The notes beneath the pieces were generated by a model. That model did not search any database and was not told where the DNA came from. It saw only the letters and a program-made list of their open reading frames with translations. Below are positions 28,329-38,207 of a stretch of 64,000 bases of DNA, in pieces (the stretch's first letter is position 1; the number at the start of each line of letters is the position of its first letter). Origin of the DNA: Fluoribacter dumoffii NY 23 (GTDB taxonomy: Bacteria; Pseudomonadota; Gammaproteobacteria; Legionellales; Legionellaceae). The DNA is taken from positions 2,029,893-2,093,892 of the forward strand of contig NZ_CM001373.1 of NCBI RefSeq assembly GCF_000236165.1. The letters are read 5' to 3'. The position numbers and the translations under genes were made by a program.

Positions 28329-29213
28329 ATGAATGATAGCAGCGATAAAGGAAAATCGGGCTCAACTCCAATAATTCGCAAAATAAAAAGAAATAAGCAC
28401 AAGCATCACGGAGGATCATGGAAAATCGCTTTTGCTGATTTTGTTACCGCGATGATGGCGTTTTTTTTGTTAATGTGGTTAATCGCTTCATTGAATAAAG
28501 CTCAGAAAGACGGGATTGCCGAATATTTCAAACAACCGATGAAAATAACTTTTTTTGGAGGTGAAAACGTAGGCAATCAGCAAATTAATCTTAAAGGCGG
28601 CGGGCCTAATCTTAAAGACACCAATGGCCAAATTTCTAAAACAGATAAATCCTCCCCCCAAAGTACAAAGGAACAAAACATTCAAGTCATTCAATCCAAT
28701 AAAGAAGAAACCCAAAAACTTGAAGAGTTAAAATCTCAAATTAACTTAAGCATTCAACAAGACCCTTCACTTGCTGGATTAAAGAACCAATTATTGATGG
28801 AAGTGGTAAAGGATGGCCTACGCATCCAATTAATCGACAATCAAAAAAAACCCATGTTTGATGTGGGATCCGACAAACTCAATCCGGATATGGAGCCTCT
28901 TTTTATTCAAATTGCCAAACTGCTTAAAAATGTACCCAATAAAATTACCATCGAAGGGCATACCGATGCCCATCCCTATCATAATCCTGAGGAATTGGAG
29001 TATACCAATTGGGAGCTATCTACCCAAAGGGCCAATGCCGCTCGCCGCGCTTTGGTTAAAGCAGGTTTAGACCCCGACAGAGTCATTCGTATCTCAGGCT
29101 TTGCATCAACCTTACTGCTTAATACCCAAGATCCATTCAGCCCTGAAAACCGGCGAATCAGCATCATGGTCATCAAAAAAGAAGTGGAAAATAAAATGAT
29201 GAAGAGTAAATAA
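28329..29213 (+). CDS. motB: Flagellar motor stator protein MotB
   Basis: The 294-residue protein has a basic N-terminus, one membrane segment with the ion-binding aspartate (IAFADFVTAMMAFFLLMWL), a plug and linker rich in Gln and Lys, and a C-terminal OmpA-like peptidoglycan-binding domain (TIEGHTDAHPY, LSTQRANAARRAL, ENRRISIMV). It anchors the stator to the cell wall. Confidence 0.94.
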   Translation: MNDSSDKGKSGSTPIIRKIKRNKHKHHGGSWKIAFADFVTAMMAFFLLMWLIASLNKAQKDGIAEYFKQPMKITFFGGENVGNQQINLKGGGPNLKDTNGQISKTDKSSPQSTKEQNIQVIQSNKEETQKLEELKSQINLSIQQDPSLAGLKNQLLMEVVKDGLRIQLIDNQKKPMFDVGSDKLNPDMEPLFIQIAKLLKNVPNKITIEGHTDAHPYHNPEELEYTNWELSTQRANAARRALVKAGLDPDRVIRISGFASTLLLNTQDPFSPENRRISIMVIKKEVENKMMKSK

Positions 29214-29229
29214 TTCTGGATTCTGGAAT

Positions 29230-29286
29230 GCAGCGCCGTGAAACTTGGCCTGATTGAACTCTCAATCGCGGCTTTCACGGCGCTGC
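29230..29286. terminator. Long hairpin between convergent motB and dps genes
   Basis: GCAGCGCCGTGAAA (29230-29243) and TTTCACGGCGCTGC (29273-29286) form a perfect 14-bp stem with a 29-base loop. There is no strong T-run, so it may be a REP-like element that also insulates the two genes. Confidence 0.6.
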
Positions 29287-29318
29287 CCCAAGATGAAAAC
29301 AAAGTACAAAAATAAATC

Positions 29319-29753
29319 CTAGACGGTGGAAGCGTTCAACATCCAGCGCGCCTTTTCATGGGCTGCAATGCGTTCACTTAGCAAAGCAACGGTTCCTTCA
29401 TCGCCATCTTCCTGGGCAAGTTTAATGGCCGCGTTTAAATCTTTAACCAACACCCCATTATCCTGAGCCAGCTCGCTCACCATTTTGTTTGCATCGATAC
29501 TGGAATCACCGTCTTTTATTGTTTTTAACTGGTTTAGGGCGGTAAAAGTAGCAGGAGCCTTATGTCCCATAATCAAAATGCGCTCTGCTATTTGATCGAT
29601 TGCTTCTGCCAAAGCTCTATATTGCATTTCGAATAATTCATGTAAACTCTTAAACTGTACTCCCTTAACATGCCAGTGATAATTTTGTGTTTTAAGATAC
29701 AAAGCATAAGTATCTGCCAGAATTACTTCCAATTTTTTAATTATTGCTCCCAT
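29319..29753 (-). CDS. dps: Dps ferritin-like DNA-binding protein
   Basis: The ATG at 29753 with AGGAG five bases upstream gives 144 residues. It shows QNYHWHVKGVQFKSLHELFE and IDQIAERI, which hold the ferroxidase ligands shared between two subunits of the Dps dodecamer. It protects DNA and stores iron under starvation and oxidative stress. The gene stands alone downstream of the groEL terminator. Confidence 0.92.
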   Translation of the reverse strand: MGAIIKKLEVILADTYALYLKTQNYHWHVKGVQFKSLHELFEMQYRALAEAIDQIAERILIMGHKAPATFTALNQLKTIKDGDSSIDANKMVSELAQDNGVLVKDLNAAIKLAQEDGDEGTVALLSERIAAHEKARWMLNASTV

Positions 29754-29821
29754 CACTACTCCTGATTTTATTTTTCCATCATTTTCGATAATACCTTTAA
29801 AAAATACCAGTGTTTTCAAAT

Positions 29822-29850
29822 AAAAAAAACCCGCCATCAGGCGGGTTTTT
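29822..29850 (-). terminator. Rho-independent terminator of groESL
   Basis: AAAACCCGCC (29826-29835) and GGCGGGTTTT (29840-29849) form a strong stem with loop ATCA. On the minus strand a long T-run follows, which fits the end of groEL. Confidence 0.92.
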
Positions 29851-29874
29851 AAAGGAAATGGGAATGAGAGGGGC

Positions 29875-31536
<1,662 letters not shown>

Positions 31537-31548
31537 CTAATGAAACGA

Positions 31549-31839
31549 TTACTTCTCGATTACACCCATGATGTCGTCTTCACGCATCACAACCAATTCT
31601 TTACCGTCGATTTTCACTTCAGTACCTGAGTATTTGCCAAACAGAACAACATCACCCACTTTAACTGCTAAAGCGCGAACATCGCCATTGTCCAGGATCT
31701 TGCCGGCACCAACAGCAATAATTTCACCGCGCATTGGTTTTTCAGTAGCGCTATCGGGAATAACAATACCACCTGCTGTGGTACGTTCTTCTTCCATACG
31801 ACGAACAACAACTCGATCGTGTAAAGGACGAATTTTCAT
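31549..31839 (-). CDS. groS: Co-chaperonin GroES (HtpA)
   Basis: The 96-residue lid protein starts [18 protein letters not shown], carries the mobile-loop stretch [15 protein letters not shown] and ends [14 protein letters not shown]. It forms a heptamer that caps GroEL. It is first in the operon under a sigma-32 promoter, with ribosome site AAGGAG. Confidence 0.98.
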   Translation of the reverse strand: MKIRPLHDRVVVRRMEEERTTAGGIVIPDSATEKPMRGEIIAVGAGKILDNGDVRALAVKVGDVVLFGKYSGTEVKIDGKELVVMREDDIMGVIEK

Positions 31840-31893
31840 ACTTTTATCTCCTTAATTAAACTTTAAAGTCAATTTGCAATGTTACTGACTGCC

Positions 31894-31921
31894 ATATGGG
31901 GACTAGGAAATGAGTTTCAAG
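31894..31921 (-). promoter_or_regulatory. Sigma-32 heat-shock promoter of groESL
   Basis: Read on the minus strand, CTTGAAA (31921-31915) and CCCCATAT (31901-31894) are separated by 13 bases. This matches the heat-shock sigma factor consensus almost completely, about 55 bases before the groES start. Confidence 0.92.
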
Positions 31922-32010
31922 GGGTAAAATAAAAAAAATTTAGATTTAGTTTTCTCACAGCATATGATGTTCTGATATAGTTATTAATTATAGGTGATTG
32001 AAACCCATTT

Positions 32011-32082
32011 AGCCTGGGTGGGCGCAATAAAAAAAGAATTTATCTGGTAGTATCCAAGGTCTGCTGCCCCCCCACCCGGGCT
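32011..32082. repeat. REP-like hairpin AGCCTGGGTGGG/CCCACCCGGGCT
   Basis: Arms at 32011-32022 and 32071-32082 pair with one wobble around a 48-base loop. It lies between groES and dsbD, 22 bases before the dsbD start, and belongs to the GCCTGGGT family. Confidence 0.6.
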
Positions 32083-32104
32083 CCATTATTTATAAGGTTT
32101 GAGA

Positions 32105-33850
32105 ATGAGAAAATGGTTTTTATTGTTAGTTTTTTATATAACCACATTTGCTCTGCATGCAAACCCGCTACCCGCTGCAGAAGTATTCCATGTCAATGTC
32201 TCTACAGTAGATCCTAATACATTTGCCATTAATTTCCAGATAAAACCCAATTATTTTCTCTATAGCGATCGTATTAAATTGACCAGCGAAATGAACCATG
32301 CGATTCAGTTGGGAACCCTGAGATTCCCGCCTACAGAGAAAAAAGTAGATAAACAAGGCCATATTTATACTGTATATAGGAATCAGGTCACTATTCCCGT
32401 GGGTATTTTAGGCAATAAGGCCGGAAAAGCGCTGGTGGATTTGACCTATCAGGGATGCTCTGACGATGGTTTTTGTTATGCTCCGGAAACCAAAACGATT
32501 CAGTTAACTATAGATAACAACCTGGCTTTAACCCAAGCAAGCTTCCAGCAAACACCTAAGGAAGAAGCTGTTGCCGCAGAAGAATCCCAGAATGATGGAA
32601 TCTCCCATGTCTTTTCGAGCAATAACTGGTTCCTGATTTTAATTACCTTTTATGGTTTTGGTTTGCTTTTATCATTTACCCCCTGCATTTTACCCATGGT
32701 CCCAGTTTTATCGGGAATTATTGTGGGCCACGGTAAGGAAATTACTACAAGAAAAGCTTTTTTTCTCTCATTAAGCTATGTGGTGAGCATGTCGATTACC
32801 TATTCAATAATTGGTGCAGTAGTTGCCTTACTGGGAGCTAATTTGCAAATCAGCATGCAATCGCCTTGGTCTGTAGGTGTATTTAGCCTAATTTTTTTAC
32901 TGTTAGCTTTATCCATGTTCGGGTTTTATGAGTTTAAATTACCGCACTCCTGGCAAACAAAAATCCATGGCTCCAGCAATCGAAGAGGAGGCCATTATTT
33001 TGGTGCAGCCATCATGGGATGCCTGTCAACCCTGATTCTTTCTCCTTGTGTTACCGCACCCTTGATCGGGGTCTTGACCTATATTGCCCAAACCGGAAAC
33101 GTTCTTTTAGGGTGTGTGACTTTATTTGTTTTAGGTCTGGGAATGGGAACACCATTGCTGCTCATCGGTACTTCTGCAGGAAGATGGTTACCGGAAACAG
33201 GCAGCTGGATGAATACCATCAAGGCACTCTTTGGAATTATTTTTATTGCCGTTGCCATTGAGCTCATTTCACGTGTAGCCCCCCCCTTGCTGAGTATGAT
33301 TTTGTGGGCAAGTTTACTTATTTTTTCAGGAATCTACAGCGGTGCTCTCACCTATTCGGCAACCCACCGTGAAAAATTTAACCAGGGCGTGGGCCTCATT
33401 CTGCTCGTCTATGGCTTTTTGATTTTGGTGGGGGCAAGCATGGGTGCAACCAATCCGTTACAGCCTTTAACAATCCAATCAGCAAATGCTGCGCCCATTG
33501 AAGCACAGCAGCAACAGAGTTTGAAAACCATAAAGGAGGCGTTGGCTAATGCCGAAGGAAAACCGGTGATGCTTGATTTCTATGCCGACTGGTGTACCTC
33601 CTGCAAGGTAATGGAAGCCACAACATTCAAAGATTCCCGGGTAGAAAAAGCTTTGGCAGGTTTTACCGTAATTAAAATTGATGTCACGGCAAACAGTAGA
33701 GAAAATAAAGCTCTGCTGGATTACTTCCATGTTGTGGCGCCCCCAACTTTCCTGTTTTTCGATGCACAAGGAAATGAACTTACTCATCTTAAGTTGGTGG
33801 GTGAAGTCTCGACAAATAAATTTTTAAAAACCCTGAAGCAGGTTGATTAG
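32105..33850 (+). CDS. dsbD: Thiol:disulfide interchange protein DsbD
   Basis: The ATG at 32105 with AAGG upstream gives 581 residues. DsbD moves electrons from cytoplasmic thioredoxin across the inner membrane to periplasmic reductases. A signal peptide (WFLLLVFYITTFALHA) is followed by the periplasmic alpha domain with its cysteine pair (GCSDDGFCY). The eight-helix beta domain has FTPCILPMVPV and SPCVTAPLIG, and the thioredoxin-like gamma domain has DWCTSCKVME. All three redox pairs are present. Confidence 0.96.
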   Translation: MRKWFLLLVFYITTFALHANPLPAAEVFHVNVSTVDPNTFAINFQIKPNYFLYSDRIKLTSEMNHAIQLGTLRFPPTEKKVDKQGHIYTVYRNQVTIPVGILGNKAGKALVDLTYQGCSDDGFCYAPETKTIQLTIDNNLALTQASFQQTPKEEAVAAEESQNDGISHVFSSNNWFLILITFYGFGLLLSFTPCILPMVPVLSGIIVGHGKEITTRKAFFLSLSYVVSMSITYSIIGAVVALLGANLQISMQSPWSVGVFSLIFLLLALSMFGFYEFKLPHSWQTKIHGSSNRRGGHYFGAAIMGCLSTLILSPCVTAPLIGVLTYIAQTGNVLLGCVTLFVLGLGMGTPLLLIGTSAGRWLPETGSWMNTIKALFGIIFIAVAIELISRVAPPLLSMILWASLLIFSGIYSGALTYSATHREKFNQGVGLILLVYGFLILVGASMGATNPLQPLTIQSANAAPIEAQQQQSLKTIKEALANAEGKPVMLDFYADWCTSCKVMEATTFKDSRVEKALAGFTVIKIDVTANSRENKALLDYFHVVAPPTFLFFDAQGNELTHLKLVGEVSTNKFLKTLKQVD

Positions 33851-34165
33851 CGAAAACCAATTTTTACCTACATTGCCCCATAGAAAATCTTTTCAATGGG
33901 AAAGGAACTAACACTTTCCCTATACTCCTGGGGCTTTTGTTAAAAAGGTTAGGTATATTCCCTAAACTATCCTATCGGTTAATAATTAGTTTCCTAAGGT
34001 TTGCCCTTACCTTTATCAAGCCATTTTTGCTTCAAATCCTTATTTAAACATTTTCCCGCACCTGCCGGAGGTTTTTATTCACGCCTTAAAAGTCGGTTAA
34101 CTCCCGATTTTTCCATTGTAAAACATGAGCTTAATCGGATTTATTTTTAAACCACATGGGCAAAT
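33851..34165. other. Intergenic region before the ribA-like cluster, no riboswitch seen
   Basis: A GCCCC at about 33883 and GGGGC at about 33932 followed by TTTTGTT might form a distant dsbD terminator. The rest is T-rich. I looked for the conserved elements of an FMN riboswitch and found none. Confidence 0.4.
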
Positions 34166-34193
34166 TTGATTCATTTTCTATATGAACTATAGT
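34166..34193 (+). promoter_or_regulatory. Putative sigma-70 promoter of the ribA-like cluster
   Basis: TTGATT (34166-34171) and TATAGT (34188-34193) are 16 bases apart, 53 bases before the start codon. AAGGA precedes ATG as ribosome site. Confidence 0.5.
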
Positions 34194-34246
34194 TATAAAT
34201 GCATTGAGGAACAAGAACGTCGGAAATCCCCGTCTAAGGATAGAAT

Positions 34247-35548
34247 ATGGACCGTCAACTCATTGTTAAAAAAGAAGTTTCTGCAGCAATTCCTTCAAAA
34301 TATGGTTCTTTTGAACTTTCATTATTTACTACAAATCAGGATGATAAAGAGCATCTTCTGCTCACATTTGGATCAGTACACAACGCCGATGATATTTTAG
34401 TCCGGATTCATTCGGAGTGTATGACTGGCGATATTTTAGGATCCTTACGATGCGATTGTGGTGAGCAACTGCAAATGAGCATGAGTCAAATTGCTATCGA
34501 GGGTCGCGGTATTATCATTTACCTTCGCCAGGAGGGGCGTGGAATAGGATTGATTGATAAATTACGTACCTATAATTTGCAGGACCAGGGAAAAGATACC
34601 GTCGATGCAAACCTGGCGTTGGGTCACGGAGAAGATGAACGCTCCTATGAGGTGGCCGCTGAAATATTAAAAGAGTTGCAAATCAAATCAATACGTTTAC
34701 TGACGAATAATCCTCAAAAAATTGAAGCATTAAATCAACTCGCATTAAATGTTACCTCCAGAGTCCCTATCAAAGGCTCTATTCATCCCCATAATGCGTA
34801 CTATTTATTGACTAAAAAACAAAAAATGAATCATATATTTGAAGAGGATGATCTCAAGGAGCTGTACAAAAAATGCTCCTGTTTCTTCAAAAAAAGAAAA
34901 CCTCTGGTAACCCTGGCTTATGCCCAAAGCCTTGACGGATCCATTTCATTTCACCGTAAAAAAAGGCTTATGCTGAGCTCTCAAGAATCACTGGTGATGA
35001 CCCATAAATTACGTTCAGAACATGATGCAATACTGGTAGGGGTAGGTACGGTTATTGCAGATAATCCTCTTTTGACTGTACGTCACTATAAGGGAAACAA
35101 CCCGCAAGTTGTTGTTTTGGATAGTAAACTTCGTATCCCCTTAACTGCTCGTATTTTAAAAAATGAAAAACCGCCCATAATTTTTACCACTAATCAGGCG
35201 GATCAGGAAAAATTAAAAAAACTTACTGCAATGAAGGCCCAGATTATTGTCGTTGATTCAACTTCCGATGGGCGAACGGATCTAAATCAAACCCTGGAGC
35301 AATTATTTATCCTCGGTATCAAATCAGTTATGGTCGAAGGCGGCAGAGCCATTATTACGAATTTCATTAATGAAAATCACGTAGATAAGGTAGTTATTAC
35401 TGTTGCCCCTATCTATGTTGGAGGAGTTTCTGTTTTATCTGAAGAAATACCGGAGCATTTTGGCTTTCCACAATTAAAAAACGTACTTCAATATAAATTA
35501 GGCAGGGATATTATCATTATGGCCGATATTGAAAGGAATTTATCTTGA
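34247..35548 (+). CDS. GTP cyclohydrolase II fused to RibD-type reductase
   Basis: Residues 1-200 are GTP cyclohydrolase II: HSECMTGD with LRCDCGEQL gives the three zinc cysteines (58, 69, 71), LRQEGRGIGL and RTYNLQDQG line the active site, and RLLTNNPQK binds GTP. Residues about 217-433 are the RibD C-terminal (DHFR-like) reductase: LAYAQSLDGSISF, LRSEHDAILVGVGTV, NPLLTVR and VMVEGG. The RibD deaminase domain is absent, and so is RibB. The protein could turn GTP into a diamino-ribosylaminopyrimidinone phosphate and then reduce the ribose to ribitol, as fungal or archaeal enzymes do. It heads a four-gene cluster lacking lumazine or riboflavin synthase. A dedicated pathway other than riboflavin is inferred. 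Confidence 0.88.
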   Translation: MDRQLIVKKEVSAAIPSKYGSFELSLFTTNQDDKEHLLLTFGSVHNADDILVRIHSECMTGDILGSLRCDCGEQLQMSMSQIAIEGRGIIIYLRQEGRGIGLIDKLRTYNLQDQGKDTVDANLALGHGEDERSYEVAAEILKELQIKSIRLLTNNPQKIEALNQLALNVTSRVPIKGSIHPHNAYYLLTKKQKMNHIFEEDDLKELYKKCSCFFKKRKPLVTLAYAQSLDGSISFHRKKRLMLSSQESLVMTHKLRSEHDAILVGVGTVIADNPLLTVRHYKGNNPQVVVLDSKLRIPLTARILKNEKPPIIFTTNQADQEKLKKLTAMKAQIIVVDSTSDGRTDLNQTLEQLFILGIKSVMVEGGRAIITNFINENHVDKVVITVAPIYVGGVSVLSEEIPEHFGFPQLKNVLQYKLGRDIIIMADIERNLS

Positions 35549-36573
35549 AAAATCACGTGCTTTATTTTAACAAGCCTAACCAGATCAGGGTTTTGGAGGA
35601 AACCATTCCAAAACCTGAACTGGATGAAGTATTGATTCAAAATGTGCAATCTGGAATCAGCTCCGGTACAGAAATGCTTTTTTATCGAGGCTTGATCCCT
35701 GCTGATCTGTGCATGGATGAAACAATACCTGCACTGAGGCACCCACTGCATTACCCTTTTAAATACGGATATTGTTCCGTAGGTAAAGTAATTGAAACAG
35801 GGCACCCGAAGTTAAACCATTTACTAAACCAATGGGTATTTGTCTTTAATCCTCATGAAAGTTATTTTTGTGCCCGGGAGCACCAGGTTATTGTTTTGCC
35901 CAAGCAAATATCCCCTTTGGATGCTTTATTCATACCCAATATGGAAACAGCCATTAACCTGATTTTAGACAGCTCTCCCCTGATTGGCGAAAATGTCCTT
36001 ATTCTGGGGCTTGGCATCGTTGGCCTTCTCACTACGGCTTTATTACAACAATTCCCACTAGCTAGCCTTCTTGGAGGTGACTTGCATGCAAAAAGAAGAG
36101 AGCTATGTCAGGAGTTGGGGGCGGAAAAGACTTTTGACGCTCTCCACGCGGATTTTTGCAGGCATGTGACCGAGTATCTGCAAAATGTAACACCGCATTC
36201 CATTGACCTTATTTATGAACTGACCGGTAATCCCGAGGCACTTAACCATGCAATTTCTTTAGCCGCTTATGAAGGACGTATCGTATTGGGCTCCTGGTAT
36301 GGAAAAAAACCTTGCGCCATTGATTTAGGGGGGCGATTTCATCGAAACCGCATTCAAATTATTGCAAGCCAGGTCAGCACTATTGCTTCCGAGCTTCAAG
36401 GAAGATGGACAAAATCCCGACGTCTTGCACTGGTCCTTAAAATGCTGGAGAACATAAAACCCTCTCGTTTCATTTCTCATAATTTTCATATTACCGAGGC
36501 GCAAAAGGCCTATCAGTTACTGGACGTTAAACCAGAAGATACCTTGATGATCACTTTAACCTATGAGGTGTAA
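35545..36573 (+). CDS. MDR-family (BchC-like) dehydrogenase
   Basis: The 342-residue medium-chain dehydrogenase/reductase has an N-terminal GroES-like fold with GISSGTEMLFYRG and FKYGYCSVGKV. A Rossmann fold follows (VLILGLGIVGLLTTALL, about residues 149-165, then GGDLHAKRRELC). The SSGTE-LYRG pattern is seen in BchC-type and sugar-oxidising members of the family. The structural zinc cysteine cluster is not evident. It overlaps the ribA-like gene by four bases, so it is co-translated and probably oxidises or reduces an intermediate of that pathway. Confidence 0.8.
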   Translation: MKNHVLYFNKPNQIRVLEETIPKPELDEVLIQNVQSGISSGTEMLFYRGLIPADLCMDETIPALRHPLHYPFKYGYCSVGKVIETGHPKLNHLLNQWVFVFNPHESYFCAREHQVIVLPKQISPLDALFIPNMETAINLILDSSPLIGENVLILGLGIVGLLTTALLQQFPLASLLGGDLHAKRRELCQELGAEKTFDALHADFCRHVTEYLQNVTPHSIDLIYELTGNPEALNHAISLAAYEGRIVLGSWYGKKPCAIDLGGRFHRNRIQIIASQVSTIASELQGRWTKSRRLALVLKMLENIKPSRFISHNFHITEAQKAYQLLDVKPEDTLMITLTYEV

Positions 36574-36574
36574 C

Positions 36575-36955
36575 ATGCATTGTTTAATGTTAAGAAAAAA
36601 TTTTATTGCCCAACATTTCCTGATTGGAAAAGATTTTGGAGCTGAAAATTCAAGGCATTCACACCATTACAGCTTTGAGTTGGAAATTGAAAACACGCAA
36701 CTGGATCAATTTAACTTTCTTATCGATATCGTTGAAGTAAAAAACCACATTGAGCTTATGATTTCCTATTTTAATGATAAAACATTAAATGAACTTCCCG
36801 AGTTTGAGAATCAAAACCCAAGTCTTGAACTGTTCTCTAAAATTCTCTGGCAAAAATTCAATCATTTCAAGTTGCCAGCTAACAGCCAGATTACAGTCCG
36901 TTTATGGGAAGACGATATTGCCCAAGCCAGTTATCGAGAAAAAATATGCGCGTAG
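36575..36955 (+). CDS. PTPS/QueD-like protein with altered active site
   Basis: The ATG one base after the dehydrogenase stop, with GAGGTG upstream, gives 126 residues. The 6-pyruvoyltetrahydropterin synthase fold is indicated by FIAQHF with His14 and RHSHHYSFELEIE with His28 and His30, the three zinc ligands. The catalytic cysteine position (four before the first His of HxH) holds Glu24, as in PTPS-III enzymes. The usual Asp-His pair reads Asn67-Asp68 in YFNDKTLNE. The reaction is therefore unlikely to be standard QueD or PTPS chemistry. It overlaps the glycosyltransferase gene. Confidence 0.75.
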   Translation: MHCLMLRKNFIAQHFLIGKDFGAENSRHSHHYSFELEIENTQLDQFNFLIDIVEVKNHIELMISYFNDKTLNELPEFENQNPSLELFSKILWQKFNHFKLPANSQITVRLWEDDIAQASYREKICA

Positions 36956-38070
36956 GATTAATCATTTATGGCTCCATTAATACAACAAGTGGTGGCTACA
37001 TTTATGATTATAAATTGGTGGAATATCTACAGTCCAAGGGCATGGAGGTCCGAATCTTTTCCCAAAAGAAAACCAAATTGGGCATTCTCGGGAATAATTT
37101 CTCGAGGAAAATGGCTAATGAGATTCTAGAATTCTCCCCTGACGTTCTTCTGCAAGATGAAATGAATTTCAGTTCATTATTTCTTCTTAACAAGAAACTA
37201 AAAAAAATGGGAACCTTTCCCATTATAAGCATTGTTCACCTGTTGCAAGCCAATGCCTTACACCATGTGCTGGCACCATGGTTCATTAAAAAAATAGAAA
37301 AACTGTACTTAAAAACTGTAGACGGTTTTATTTTTAATAGTTTCGCAACAGAGCTGGCGATTAGCGGAATAATCGGCAAGAAAAGTAATTCAATAATTGC
37401 TTATCCAGGGAAAGACAGATTGCAGCTGAATACGGTTGAAGAGTGCATTCATCTTAAGTGCCAAAATAAAAAATTGCGCATCATTTTTATTGGGAATTTG
37501 TTGTATAACAAAGGGTTACATGTGTTATTGCACGCTTTATCCGAAATTGATCCCGCATTATGGGAATTATCCATTGTAGGAAATCTTCGTGTTGATTTGG
37601 CCTATACACGAAAAATACTGAAGATGATTGTGCAATTAAAATTGGATGCCAATATAAAACTTTGCGGATTACTGGATGTAGACCATCTAAAAGAGGAACT
37701 GCAATCCCAGCATGTTCTCATTGTTCCTTCCTATTATGAAAGCTATGGTATCGTCTATACAGAAGCAATGGGGGCAGGTATTCCAATTATTGCCAGTAAA
37801 ACAGGTGGCGTTCCGGAAATTGTAAATGACGCTGGTAATGGTTTTTTAATCACCCCTGGCGACGTTGAGATGCTTAGGGAGTGTATTATCAAATTGATGC
37901 AGGATCGAGACCTGTTAAAAAGAATGAGTTTTTCTGCTCTGTCTGCTTATCGCAATTTCCCCTCCTGGAATGAAAGCATGGCCGAAATTCATAAATTTTT
38001 ATATCAAAATAGTGCAAATTTAACTGCTTGCGGAAAAAAACAAGCGGTTGAAGGGCAGATAAGGGCTTAA
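36946..38070 (+). CDS. Family 4-type glycosyltransferase
   Basis: The ATG at 36946 overlaps the previous stop by ten bases and gives 374 residues. The GT-B fold shows MRVGLIIYGSINTTSGGYIYD at the N-terminus, which resembles the glycine-rich acceptor loop. IIFIGNLLYNKGLHVLLHAL begins the donor domain. The signature VPSYYESYGIVYTEAMGAG with the EX7E glutamates is followed by ASKTGGVPEIV. It should transfer a sugar from a nucleotide donor. In this cluster the acceptor may be the reduced pyrimidine or pterin made by the upstream enzymes; this is inference. Confidence 0.85.
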   Translation: MRVGLIIYGSINTTSGGYIYDYKLVEYLQSKGMEVRIFSQKKTKLGILGNNFSRKMANEILEFSPDVLLQDEMNFSSLFLLNKKLKKMGTFPIISIVHLLQANALHHVLAPWFIKKIEKLYLKTVDGFIFNSFATELAISGIIGKKSNSIIAYPGKDRLQLNTVEECIHLKCQNKKLRIIFIGNLLYNKGLHVLLHALSEIDPALWELSIVGNLRVDLAYTRKILKMIVQLKLDANIKLCGLLDVDHLKEELQSQHVLIVPSYYESYGIVYTEAMGAGIPIIASKTGGVPEIVNDAGNGFLITPGDVEMLRECIIKLMQDRDLLKRMSFSALSAYRNFPSWNESMAEIHKFLYQNSANLTACGKKQAVEGQIRA

Positions 38071-38097
38071 TCCTGGATAGGGATTTCGGCCCTTATC
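38058..38097. repeat. Hairpin GATAAGGGC/GCCCTTATC at the cluster end
   Basis: A perfect 9-bp stem (38058-38066 and 38089-38097) spans the stop codon of the glycosyltransferase. No T-run follows, so it is only a possible attenuator or terminator before rimO. Confidence 0.4.
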
Positions 38098-38207
38098 CTG
38101 AAACGGGAGAGTGTGATTTTTAACCGAAAATTTAATCCCGAAATCCTGTCGACAATCCCAGCCAATAAGAGGTATAATTCGTTCACTTTTTTTACAGTTA
38201 GAGTTTT

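Noticed and set aside
33851..34246. Possible FMN riboswitch upstream of the RibA-like gene
   Set aside because: None of the conserved RFN-element stretches could be found; the GTCGGAAATCCCCG near 34219 does not fit the fold.
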